A stretch of 43,422 nucleotides of DNA from Streptomyces albireticuli. Lineage in GTDB: Bacteria > Actinomycetota > Actinomycetes > Streptomycetales > Streptomycetaceae. The stretch covers positions 1-43,422 of the forward strand of contig NZ_JAJQQS010000030.1 of the NCBI RefSeq assembly GCF_021228125.1. The letters run 5' to 3'. The translations under genes and the position numbers were made by a program. Below, piece by piece: positions 33,313-41,251 of the stretch (position 1 is the stretch's first letter; each line of letters starts with the position of its first letter). Below the pieces are notes generated by a model. It was not told the DNA's origin. It did not search any database and saw only the letters and a list, made by a program, of their open reading frames with translations.

Positions 33313-34542
33313 ATGCGCAAGCTCCGCGCCGTCGTCATCGGCGGCGGTACAGGCGGCCTCGCCGCCGCTGCCGCCCTGCACCACCGCGGCTGGGACGTCA
33401 CCGTCCTCGAACGCGCCGCCTCGCTCGAACCGGTGGGCGCCGGCATCGCCCTCGCCGCCAACGCCCAGCGCGCCCTTGACGCCTTCGGCGCCGGCGACGC
33501 CGTGCGCGCCCTGGCCGTCCCACTGGACGGCGGACTGCGCCGCCCTGGCGGGCGCCGGCTCTCCCGTACGGACAACGCGGCCGCCGCCCGGCGCTTCGGC
33601 GGCCCCGTCGTCGTCGCCCACCGCGCCGACGTCATCGCCCTGCTCGCCTCATGCCTCCCCAAGGGTGCCGTACGCACCGGGGTGCGCGGGGAACTCACCG
33701 ACCCCGGCGGGCCGGACCGTCCCGCCCGCGTCACCACCCCCGGCAAAGTCCTGGAGGCCGACCTCGTCGTCGGCGCCGACGGCATCCACTCCGCCGTCCG
33801 CGCCACGCTCTTCCCCGGCCACCCGGCACCGCGTTACACCGGCTTCACCACCTGGCGCTTCGTCGTCCCGGCCACCGCCCTGCCGCGGGGCGCGGCCACC
33901 GCCCACGAGACCTGGGGACCCGGCCGGCTCTGGGGCACCGTCCCCTTGCGCGACGGCCGCGTCTACGCCTACGCCCAAGCCACCGCGCCCGCCCGCGCGC
34001 AGGCCCCCGGCGGCGAACTCGCCCAGCTGCGCCGCCTCTTCGGCGACTGGCACCACCCCGTACCGCGGCTCCTCGCCGCGGCCGACCCCGCCGCCGTACT
34101 GCGCAACGACGTCCACAGCGCCGCCGATCCGCTGCCCGCCTACCACCACGGCCGGGTCGCCCTCCTCGGCGACGCCGCCCACTCCATGACGCCGAACCTC
34201 GGACAGGGCGCCTGCCAGGCCGTCGAGGACGCGGTCGTCCTCGCCCACCTGGTCACCGAGGCCGCCGCGGGGCCCGGCGGCGACCCGCTGTCCGCCCTGC
34301 CGCGCTACACCGCGGAGCGGCTGCCCCGCACCACGGCGATCGTCCGCCGCTCCGCCCGCGTCGGCCGCCTCGCCTGCCTCTCCTCCCGGCCCGGCCGCGC
34401 CCTGCGCGACGCCGCCCTCGCCGCCGCGGACCGGCTGGCGCCCCACCTCGCCCTGCGCGGCCTCGACGGAGTGGCCGACTGGCACCCACCCGTACACCCG
34501 TATGCTGCTCAAACGGGAACGCGTACCAAGGAGGCTCAGTGA
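33313..34542 (+). CDS. FAD-dependent aromatic-ring-type monooxygenase
   Basis: A 409-residue flavoprotein of the class A (PHBH fold) monooxygenases. The dinucleotide motif GGGTGG is at 10-15, the DG motif in VVGADGIHSAVR (about 154-165), and the GD motif in LLGDAAHSMTPNLGQGA (about 284-300). Such enzymes hydroxylate aromatic or polyketide substrates with NAD(P)H and oxygen. No other pathway genes surround it, so the substrate is unknown; relatives also inactivate antibiotics such as tetracyclines and rifamycins. ATG at 33313 has GGAGG upstream. Its stop overlaps the start of the Gfo/Idh gene. The promoter carries twin TetR-type operators. Confidence 0.88.
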   Translation: MRKLRAVVIGGGTGGLAAAAALHHRGWDVTVLERAASLEPVGAGIALAANAQRALDAFGAGDAVRALAVPLDGGLRRPGGRRLSRTDNAAAARRFGGPVVVAHRADVIALLASCLPKGAVRTGVRGELTDPGGPDRPARVTTPGKVLEADLVVGADGIHSAVRATLFPGHPAPRYTGFTTWRFVVPATALPRGAATAHETWGPGRLWGTVPLRDGRVYAYAQATAPARAQAPGGELAQLRRLFGDWHHPVPRLLAAADPAAVLRNDVHSAADPLPAYHHGRVALLGDAAHSMTPNLGQGACQAVEDAVVLAHLVTEAAAGPGGDPLSALPRYTAERLPRTTAIVRRSARVGRLACLSSRPGRALRDAALAAADRLAPHLALRGLDGVADWHPPVHPYAAQTGTRTKEAQ

Positions 34543-35444
34543 AGGTCGGCTGCATCGGGCTCGGCGACATCGCGCAGAAGGCGTATCTGCCCGTGCTCAC
34601 CACACAGCCGGGGCTCGTACCCCACCTCCACACCCGCACGCCCGAGACCCTCCACCGCGTCGCCGACACCTACCGCGTCCCCGACGCGCACCGCCACACC
34701 GACCTCGACTCGCTGCTGGCCGCCGGCCTCGACGCGGCCTTCGTCCACGCGGCCACCGCCGCGCACCCCGAGATCGTCACCCGCCTCCTGGAGGCGGACG
34801 TGCCCGTCTACGTGGACAAGCCCCTCGCCTACGACCTGGCCGGCAGCGAGCGCCTCGTCCGCCTCGCGCGGGAGCGCCGGGTAAGCCTGGCCGTCGGCTT
34901 CAACCGCCGCCACGCCCCCGGCTACGCCCAGTGCCTGGACCACCCGCGCGACCTGATCCTGATGCAGAAGAACCGCGTCGGACTCGCCGAGGACCCGCGC
35001 ACCCTCGTCTTCGACGACTTCATCCACGTCGTCGACACCCTGCGCTTCCTCGTCCCCGGGCCCGTCGAGCACATCGACGTCCGGGCCCGGGTCCGGGACG
35101 GCCTGATGCACCACGTGGTGCTCCAGCTGTCGGGCGACGGATTCACCGCCATCGGCACCATGAACCGGATGAGCGGCTCCACCGAGGAGATCCTGGAGGT
35201 CTCCGGCCAGGACACCAAGCGGCAGGTCGTGAACCTCGCCGAGGTCGTCGACCACAAGGGCCAGCCGAGCGTCCGTCGCCGCGGCGACTGGGTGCCCGTC
35301 GCCCGCCAGCGCGGCATCGAGCAGGTCGTGGGGGTCTTCCTCGACGCGGTGCGGGCGGGCGAGGTGCTGGACGCCGAGGACGCGCTGCGCACCCACGAGC
35401 TGGCCGAGCGGATCGTCAACGCCGCTCTGGAGCAGGCTTCCTGA
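34539..35444 (+). CDS. Gfo/Idh/MocA family oxidoreductase
   Basis: A 301-residue NAD(P)-dependent oxidoreductase. The Rossmann motif GLGDIA is near the N terminus. FVHAATAAHPEIV and VPVYVDKPLAYD (the EKP-type motif with Asp for Glu) follow, then FNRRHAP. The C-terminal alpha/beta domain includes DDFIHVVDTLRFLVPG. Family members oxidise or reduce sugars and related compounds. GTG at 34539 overlaps the monooxygenase stop by four bases, with AAGGAGG five bases upstream, so the two genes form one operon under the TetR operators. Its 3' end overlaps the convergent lnt gene by 29 bp. Confidence 0.86.
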   Translation: MKVGCIGLGDIAQKAYLPVLTTQPGLVPHLHTRTPETLHRVADTYRVPDAHRHTDLDSLLAAGLDAAFVHAATAAHPEIVTRLLEADVPVYVDKPLAYDLAGSERLVRLARERRVSLAVGFNRRHAPGYAQCLDHPRDLILMQKNRVGLAEDPRTLVFDDFIHVVDTLRFLVPGPVEHIDVRARVRDGLMHHVVLQLSGDGFTAIGTMNRMSGSTEEILEVSGQDTKRQVVNLAEVVDHKGQPSVRRRGDWVPVARQRGIEQVVGVFLDAVRAGEVLDAEDALRTHELAERIVNAALEQAS

Positions 35445-36999
35445 CGCCCTCCCGGGAACGCCTCCGGAGCAGCGCCCGCGCGGCCGTGGCGGCGGCGTAG
35501 CAGACCAGGACCGTCACCGAGCCGAGGACGGCCAGGTCGCCGGTGCGGACGTACGGGCTGGTGCCCCGGGCGAGAGGGACCTCGTAGACGGCGGAGGCGC
35601 TGCGCTCCGTGCCCAGCGTGGTGCCCACCGCCTCCCCGCGCGGGCCCGCGACCGCGCTCACCCCGGTCAGCGTCGCGTGCACGACGGGCCGCCAGGTCTC
35701 GGCGGCCCGCAGCGCCGCCAGCGAGGCGTGCTGCCGCGGTGCCCAGCTGTGCTGGAAGGTGGAGGTCGCCGACTGGGCGACGAGCACCTGCGCGCCGTCC
35801 CGCGCCAGCCTCCGGCTCATGTCGGGAAAGGCCGACTCGAAGCACACCAGCGGCCCGATCCGCAGTCCGGCCGCACCGGCCCCGCCGGCCGGCAGCCGCA
35901 TCACCACCGGCCGTTCGCCGCGCCGCCGGTCCTCGCCCGCGGCCTTGCCCACCGACGTGGCCCAGCCCAGCAGCGAGCGCGCCGGAATGTACTCCCCGAA
36001 CGGCACCAGCCGCATCTTGTCGTACCGGTCCCCGGTGGGGCCGCCGGGGCCGACCAGCACGGAACTCTTGAAGATCCCGGGCCGGTCCGCGCGGCGGGCG
36101 TCGACGTTCACCAGCAGATCCGCGCCGACCTCCCGGGAGAGCGCGGCGAGCCGGTTCCGCAGACCGGGCCGCCGGTCCAGGTCGTCCCCCACGCTGCTCT
36201 CGCCCCAGACCACCAGGTCGAGGCGCTGCCCGGCCAGTCGCCGGGTCAGCTCCTCCTCACGGTCGAAGCGCCGCTGCGGGCTGTGGGCGCCGGAGATCAC
36301 ACCCGGCTGGACGACGGCGATCCGGACGGTGCCCGCGTCCTGCGGCCGCGGGGCCCACAGCCACCCCCCGGCGGCGACCGCGGCGCACACGAGCGCGCCC
36401 ACCGCCCCGGTGGCGCGTGCGCGCGGGGCACAAACCAGCGTGGCGAGGGCCGCGTTGAGGGCCACGAGGAGGAAACTAACCAGCCAGATCCCGCCCAGGG
36501 AGGCCAGTCTGAGAGCGGGTTGCACCTGCCACTGACTCGCACCGAACAGCCCCCAGGGGCCACCCAAGTACTCCCACGAACGGACAAGTTCGACCATCAA
36601 CCACGCGGAGGGGACCACGACGAGAGCCGCCGCGCACCTGCCGGGGCCGGGTGATCCCCCCAGCAGACGATGCACCACCAGTCCCCACGGCGCCCACAAC
36701 AACCCCAGCAGCGCCGCGAGTACCAGAATGAAGACATGCAGACTCGGCAGCAGCCAATGGTGCACCGCGAGCAGGAACCCCGCCCCGCCCAGCCATCCCT
36801 CGAGCGCCGCCCGGCGCGCCGTGGCGGCCGAGCGGACCAGCAGCAGCCACGGGACGAGGGCCACGTAGGCGAGCCACCACAGCGCCGGAGCGGGAAAACA
36901 CAGGGCGGGCAGCGCGCCCGCCGCCACCGCCAGGGCGCCGCGGCGCCGGGGCCCGGCGCGGAGCGCTCCGTACCGCCGGACCGACGATGCCATCGCCAT
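35416..36999 (-). CDS. lnt: Apolipoprotein N-acyltransferase
   Basis: A 527-residue membrane enzyme that adds the third acyl chain to the N-terminal cysteine of lipoproteins. About six membrane helices precede a nitrilase-type domain from about residue 224. The catalytic triad is complete: Glu267 in VVWGESS, Lys328 in YDKMRLVPFGEYIP and Cys386 in LVCFESAFPD. A final membrane helix closes the protein. Streptomyces carries two Lnt paralogues; from memory one lies at this locus. ATG at 36999 is chosen because GGGAGG lies six bases upstream. It converges on the Gfo/Idh gene with a 29-bp overlap. Confidence 0.94.
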   Translation of the reverse strand: MAMASSVRRYGALRAGPRRRGALAVAAGALPALCFPAPALWWLAYVALVPWLLLVRSAATARRAALEGWLGGAGFLLAVHHWLLPSLHVFILVLAALLGLLWAPWGLVVHRLLGGSPGPGRCAAALVVVPSAWLMVELVRSWEYLGGPWGLFGASQWQVQPALRLASLGGIWLVSFLLVALNAALATLVCAPRARATGAVGALVCAAVAAGGWLWAPRPQDAGTVRIAVVQPGVISGAHSPQRRFDREEELTRRLAGQRLDLVVWGESSVGDDLDRRPGLRNRLAALSREVGADLLVNVDARRADRPGIFKSSVLVGPGGPTGDRYDKMRLVPFGEYIPARSLLGWATSVGKAAGEDRRRGERPVVMRLPAGGAGAAGLRIGPLVCFESAFPDMSRRLARDGAQVLVAQSATSTFQHSWAPRQHASLAALRAAETWRPVVHATLTGVSAVAGPRGEAVGTTLGTERSASAVYEVPLARGTSPYVRTGDLAVLGSVTVLVCYAAATAARALLRRRSREGVRKPAPERR

Positions 37000-37334
37000 G
37001 CCATGCCTCCCTCGGGCTGGACGATCACCGGTGCCGGGGATCGTCGATCATTCGTCCCTGCCACGCGTGAGCGGGATCCGGCCATCCCTCAGTTTTTCGA
37101 ACAGCGGAGGATCATGAGGAAAAAACCCCGACAACGGTGTGCAATATTCAACCGCTCTTACCCTTCCGCAGGGCGTCTTTGGCTCGGTTCGATCGAAAAC
37201 GATCCGAAGTGAACCTTGCGTCCCGTGCTGGAAAGGTGTGACCGGATATGCGCAACGGGTTATCCGCGGTCCGCCCTGGGCAGGTACCGCGCAAAAGTGG
37301 ACAGGAACGCTGCGAGTCGGCCCGGGGAGGCGGC
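37000..37334. other. Divergent regulatory region upstream of lnt and the terpene synthase
   Basis: 335 bases, much less GC-rich than the neighbouring genes between 37090 and 37260. It holds TTCGATCGAA (37188-37197), a perfect palindrome, followed by AAACGATCCGAA, so an imperfect hairpin can form (37188-37209). A 32-codon ORF at 37114-37212 with a good ribosome-binding site is present, but its codon use is not Streptomyces-like. Promoters for lnt and the terpene synthase must lie here; I could not fix their boxes. Confidence 0.5.
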
Positions 37335-38522
37335 GTGACAAGCGTGCGAGACCGCATAACAGTCCAGCCCTTGGAGATCGTGCCTTTCTACTGTCCGATA
37401 CCACCGGCGGTCCATCCCCGGGTGCGGGAGATCGACGACGCCTCGGTGGACTGGATGCTGCAGCAGGAGCTCGATACCTCCTCCCATCAACGGCAACGCC
37501 TCATCCGGTGCGACTTCGGCGGTCTCACGGCCAGCACCATGCCCTACGGGCAGGCGCGCCCGCTGAAGGTGGTGGCGAAGCTGCACGCGGTGCTCTTCTC
37601 CCTGGACGACGCCCTCTGCGACGAGGCGGGCGCCACGGCCCACGGCCTGGCCCATACGACCTCCCGCATCATGCGCGTCCTGGAGGCCCCGACACCGGCG
37701 TGGCCGGACGACTCGCCCCACACGGCGGCGCTCCGCGCCGTCCGCCTGGAGCTGGCCGAGCACGCCACGCCCGGTCAGTTACGCCACTGGACCGAGGGCA
37801 TGCGCACCTATATGTCCGGCCTGGTGTGGGAGGCGGCGTGCCGTCGCGACCGGGCCCTGCCGTCCGTCAACGACTACGCCGCCATGTGGATGCGCGCCAT
37901 CGGCATGGCACCCTCCACCGCCCTCATGGACATCGCCGGCGGGTACGAGCTCCAGGACCAGGACCTCGACCGCCCCGAGATCCGGGCCATGACCGAGATG
38001 ACCTGGACCCTCGTGGCCTGGGACAACGACTTCTACTCACGGAACAAGGAGATCCAGCGGGCCGGTGACAACCTCAACCTGATCGACGTCCTCGCCCAGG
38101 AACGGGACTGCGCGCCCGCCCGCGCGCAGGAGGAGGCCATGGCGATGCGCGACCGCGTCATGACGCTCTTCCTGCGCTTGCGCGAGCAGCTCTGGCCACG
38201 CTCCGGTGTCGAGCTGCGCTGCTACCTCGTGGCGCTCGGGCAGTTCGTCCGCGGCCACCTCGACTGGGCCTCCGCCTGCGCCCGTTACGCCGACCCCTAC
38301 GGGGCCGGCGAACCCGCGCGGTGGTGGAAGACCGAGCCGGCCGACGACAGCCTGGAGCCGCTGCCCCTGCCCGCCATCGCCTGGTGGTGGGACCAACTCG
38401 AATCCACCCCCTACCCGCGCCGCAGCCAGCGGCGCAACGACCTCCACCACGACGTCCGGGACGGCGCCGCCTGGCCGGACGGCGCCGGTGTGGCCACCGG
38501 CTGTTCGGGCCGCTCCGGCTGA
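37335..38522 (+). CDS. Class I terpene synthase
   Basis: A 395-residue soluble cyclase. The aspartate-rich motif is DDALCDE (91-97). The NSE triad NDFYSRNKE (231-239) matches ND-x2-S-x3-E. An RY pair (317-318) lies 87 residues after it, as in bacterial sesqui- and diterpene synthases. The WxxxDN segment VAWDNDFYS is also typical. All metal- and diphosphate-binding residues are present, so it should be active on a prenyl diphosphate. Chain length and product cannot be read from the sequence. GTG at 37335 is chosen because GGGGAGG lies four bases upstream; earlier in-frame codons have no support. Its last 112 bp overlap the 3' end of the opposing P450 gene. No prenyltransferase is nearby. Confidence 0.88.
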   Translation: MTSVRDRITVQPLEIVPFYCPIPPAVHPRVREIDDASVDWMLQQELDTSSHQRQRLIRCDFGGLTASTMPYGQARPLKVVAKLHAVLFSLDDALCDEAGATAHGLAHTTSRIMRVLEAPTPAWPDDSPHTAALRAVRLELAEHATPGQLRHWTEGMRTYMSGLVWEAACRRDRALPSVNDYAAMWMRAIGMAPSTALMDIAGGYELQDQDLDRPEIRAMTEMTWTLVAWDNDFYSRNKEIQRAGDNLNLIDVLAQERDCAPARAQEEAMAMRDRVMTLFLRLREQLWPRSGVELRCYLVALGQFVRGHLDWASACARYADPYGAGEPARWWKTEPADDSLEPLPLPAIAWWWDQLESTPYPRRSQRRNDLHHDVRDGAAWPDGAGVATGCSGRSG

Positions 38523-39844
38523 AGGGAGGAGACCGGTCCTTCCGGTGCGCGGTCCTCGGCGGGCTCCGGGGGCAGCGGCGGCTGTGCCGCGAACTTCACC
38601 GGAAGGGCCGTCAGGTGGCGGGACATCAGCGCGGAGGCGTAGACCAGCTCGGACTCCTCCACCGCGAGGGTGAGGTCGGGCAGCCGCAGCAGCAGGGCGT
38701 CGATGCCCGTGTCCGCGATCGCCCGGCCCACGTCCTGCCCGGGGCACTCATGGGCGCCTCCGCTGAACGCCAGGTGGGAGCGGTTCCCGTGGATCGGCAG
38801 ATCCGGGTCGGGGCGGACCACCGTGTCCATGTTGGCGGCGGCCAGCCCGAGCACCAGGGCGTCACCCTCCTTGATCTGCTGCCCGGCCAGCTCGGTGTCC
38901 TGGGTGGCCCAGCGGCCCAGGATGGTGATGAAGGGCGGCTCGTCCCACAGCACCTGCTCGACCGCGTCGGGCAGTGTCATATGGCCGCCCGCGAGCGAGG
39001 CCCGGAAGCGGACGTCGGTGAACACCATCTTCAGGGTGTTGGCGATGAGGTTCGCGGTGGTCTCGTAGGCGGCGATGAGCACCAGCCGCAGATGCTGCTG
39101 CACCTCGTCGTCCGTGAGCCCCGAGGGGTGCTCCAGCAGCCAGCTCGTGAAGTCCGAACCGGGCTCCACCCGCTTGCGGGCCACCAGCTTGCGGAGCGTC
39201 TCCTGGACGAACTCGTTGCTCGCGACCGCCGTCTCGGTGCCCTTGATCATGTCGCGGGCCGCGTTGACCAGCCGGGTGTCGTACGCCTCGGGCATGCCCA
39301 GCAGCTGGGTCATCGCCATCATCGGCAGGTGCTCCGCGAACTGGTGCACCAGATCCGCGCGGCCCTCCTGGCAGAAGCGGTCCACCAACTGGTTGGCGAA
39401 GCGGGTGACATGGCGCCGGATGCCCCGCTTGTCGAAGCGCGCGATGCCGTCGTTCACCGCGCCGCGCCAGCGCTCGTGCTGCTGCCCGTCCGCGAAGACG
39501 CAGATGGGCTGCCAGGTGGTGATGGGCGTCAGCGGGTGATCGGGCGCGATCCGGCCCTCGCGCGCCTCGCGCCAGAGCCGGGAGTCCCGCGAGAACCGCG
39601 AGGGCGTGCGCGCGACGTCGAGGTTCTCGCGGTAGCCGAGGACCAGCCAGGCGGGCACGTCGCCGTGCAGCAGGACGGGCGCCACCTGGCCGTGCTTCTC
39701 GCGCAGCCGCTCGTACAGCGCCATGGGGTCGGCCTCGGCGTCCGGACCGTAGAGCCGGGTGACACCGCCCGGGCCGTGGGCGGGGCACTGCGGGGGCGGC
39801 ACGACCATGGAGTCGGCGCGGGAGTGTTCGGGGGGGAGGGTCAC
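38411..39844 (-). CDS. cvnE: Cytochrome P450, CYP157-like, fifth conservon component (CvnE)
   Basis: A 477-residue P450. The heme loop FSGGAHECPGQ has its ligand at Cys367, and the I-helix reads LIAAYETTAN (256-265). In the K helix the normally invariant ExxR is absent: the aligned residues are EQVLW (296-300), with Gln and Trp where Glu and Arg should be. This matches the published peculiarity of CYP157C1 (EQSLW). After the fold, about residues 420-477 form a Pro-rich tail ending in an amphipathic basic helix, RTSWWRSLRRWLRRG, that could bind membrane. GTG at 39844 overlaps the cvnD stop by four bases. The tail coding sequence overlaps the terpene synthase on the other strand. Confidence 0.9.
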   Translation of the reverse strand: MTLPPEHSRADSMVVPPPQCPAHGPGGVTRLYGPDAEADPMALYERLREKHGQVAPVLLHGDVPAWLVLGYRENLDVARTPSRFSRDSRLWREAREGRIAPDHPLTPITTWQPICVFADGQQHERWRGAVNDGIARFDKRGIRRHVTRFANQLVDRFCQEGRADLVHQFAEHLPMMAMTQLLGMPEAYDTRLVNAARDMIKGTETAVASNEFVQETLRKLVARKRVEPGSDFTSWLLEHPSGLTDDEVQQHLRLVLIAAYETTANLIANTLKMVFTDVRFRASLAGGHMTLPDAVEQVLWDEPPFITILGRWATQDTELAGQQIKEGDALVLGLAAANMDTVVRPDPDLPIHGNRSHLAFSGGAHECPGQDVGRAIADTGIDALLLRLPDLTLAVEESELVYASALMSRHLTALPVKFAAQPPLPPEPAEDRAPEGPVSSLQPERPEQPVATPAPSGQAAPSRTSWWRSLRRWLRRG

Positions 39845-40491
39845 TGGGGCTCCGGGGAAGCGGTCGTGAGGGTGTACAGATAGCGCATGAGGGTCAGCAG
39901 GGTGTCGCGGCAGGAGCCGCGGTCACGGGCGTCGCAGTCGACCATGGGCACGGAGTCCTCCAGATCCATCGCCGCGCGGAGCTCCGCCATGGGGTAGGTG
40001 GGGGAGCCGGGGAAGCGGTTGACGCCCACGACGAAGGGGACGCCGCGCTCCTCCAGGCGGCCGATCACGTCGTAGCTCACCTCCAGCCGCCGGGTGTCGA
40101 GCAGCACCACCGCGCCGAGCGCCCCTTCGAAGAGGCCGTTCCACAGGAACCAGAAGCGCTCCTGGCCAGGGGTGCCGAAGAGGTACAGCACCAGCTGCTC
40201 GTTGATGCTGATCCGGCCGAAGTCCATGGCCACGGTGGTCTCGGTCTTGTGCTCGACCCCGGCCAGGTCGTCCACGCCGACGCCGGCCTGGGTCATGGTC
40301 TCCTCGGTGGTCAGCGGCCTGATCTCGCTGACCGCGCCCACCAGGGTCGTCTTTCCCACCCCGAAGCCGCCGACGATGACGACCTTGACGGCCGCGGTCG
40401 CGGACGCCGGCAGGACGTCCTCGCGCCGTGGGCCCGCGGGGGTGTCGGGGCCGTACGGGGAGGCGTACGGGTCAGAGCTTCTGTAGTCCAT
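39841..40491 (-). CDS. cvnD: Conservon GTPase-like protein CvnD
   Basis: A 216-residue small GTPase-like protein. The Walker A motif GGFGVGKTT is at 41-49, preceded by a 35-residue tail. The switch II segment reads LFGTPGQERFWFLW with Gly in place of the G3 Asp, and VVGVNRF stands in the G4 position; both are usual for CvnD proteins. The conservons of Streptomyces encode a membrane kinase-like protein, a roadblock protein, a DUF742 protein and this GTPase, which are thought to form a membrane complex resembling eukaryotic G-protein signalling. Its start overlaps cvnC by 20 bp and its stop overlaps the P450 start. Confidence 0.92.
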   Translation of the reverse strand: MDYRSSDPYASPYGPDTPAGPRREDVLPASATAAVKVVIVGGFGVGKTTLVGAVSEIRPLTTEETMTQAGVGVDDLAGVEHKTETTVAMDFGRISINEQLVLYLFGTPGQERFWFLWNGLFEGALGAVVLLDTRRLEVSYDVIGRLEERGVPFVVGVNRFPGSPTYPMAELRAAMDLEDSVPMVDCDARDRGSCRDTLLTLMRYLYTLTTASPEPQ

Positions 40492-40837
40492 TCATCACCG
40501 CCTCCAGAAGTCGGACGTCGGGCAGGGCCGCCGCCGGGACCGGGGGACGGGCCTCCACCTGTCGGCCCGTCAGCAATTCGGTGAGGAGCTGGGTCAGCGT
40601 GCTGACCGGCAGCTCCAGATAGGCGGATATCTCCGCGACCGAGAGCGGGTAGTGACACATCCGGACGATGGCCGCGTGCTCGGGCTGCAGACCGGCCTCG
40701 GACTCCGTCCGGGACACGATCAGGGTGACCAGATCGAGCTCGGTCCGCTGCTCCGCGTGGTCCTGGGTGCCGGTGAGGATGTACAGCCGGTCCGGACTGC
40801 CGGGCGCTGTCGCTGGGTCGGGTCCGGCCCCGTTCAT
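40472..40837 (-). CDS. cvnC: Conservon DUF742 protein CvnC
   Basis: A 121-residue protein of the DUF742 family. It has RLYILTGTQ near the N terminus, ELDLVTLIVSRTESEAGLQPEH, and a winged-helix-like C-terminal part with YPLSVAEISAYLELPVSTLTQLL. DUF742 proteins always accompany roadblock and CvnD proteins in conservons. The start overlaps the end of cvnB (ATGA, 40834-40837) and the end overlaps cvnD, so the cvnB-C-D order is translationally coupled. Confidence 0.9.
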   Translation of the reverse strand: MNGAGPDPATAPGSPDRLYILTGTQDHAEQRTELDLVTLIVSRTESEAGLQPEHAAIVRMCHYPLSVAEISAYLELPVSTLTQLLTELLTGRQVEARPPVPAAALPDVRLLEAVMNGLQKL

Positions 40838-41247
40838 GTCACCGGCCCGCCGACCCGCGGGGGACTGGTGAGGTGCGAGCCGATCCGGGCCACCAGGTCC
40901 CGCATCCGCAGGCCCATCAGCTCGGCGTCCACGTCGTCGTCGGCCAGCACGGCGAGATACGCTCCGGCCCCGGCGGCCATGAGGTAGAAGAAACCGCCGT
41001 CGACCTCGATGACGACCAGCCGCATCTGTCCGTCCCCGCGCGGATTCGGGAACTCCGCGGCGATGGCGGCGGACAGGCTCTGCAGTCCGGCACAGGCGGC
41101 GGCGAGACGGTCGGCGACGTCAGGGTCGGTGCCGTGCTGGGCCATGCGCAGGCCGTCCGAGGACAGCACGATCACGTGCCGGGTCTGCGGAACGCCCGTT
41201 GCCAGGTCCTTGAGCATCCAGTCCATGTTGAACCGCGGCTGCGTCAC
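40834..41247 (-). CDS. cvnB: Conservon roadblock/LC7 protein CvnB
   Basis: A 137-residue roadblock/LC7-fold protein. The segments NMDWMLKDLATGVPQTRHVI, VLSSDGLRMAQHG and ADRLAAACAGLQSLSAAIAAEF define the family. LVVIEVDGGFFYLMAAGAGA, then YLAVLADDDVDAELMG follow. Roadblock proteins bind small GTPases and can act as GAPs or scaffolds, here presumably for CvnD. GTG at 41247 lies four bases after the cvnA stop, with AAGGAAGAG upstream; the longer frame to 41280 overlaps cvnA. Confidence 0.91.
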   Translation of the reverse strand: MTQPRFNMDWMLKDLATGVPQTRHVIVLSSDGLRMAQHGTDPDVADRLAAACAGLQSLSAAIAAEFPNPRGDGQMRLVVIEVDGGFFYLMAAGAGAYLAVLADDDVDAELMGLRMRDLVARIGSHLTSPPRVGGPVT

Positions 41248-41251
41248 TTGG

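Noticed and set aside
37114..37212. 32-codon ORF (MRKKPRQRC...) with GGAGG before the ATG
   Set aside because: The codon use (AAA, ATA, TCT, TTC) is unlike a Streptomyces gene and it sits in AT-rich promoter DNA; kept only as a note in the intergenic entry.
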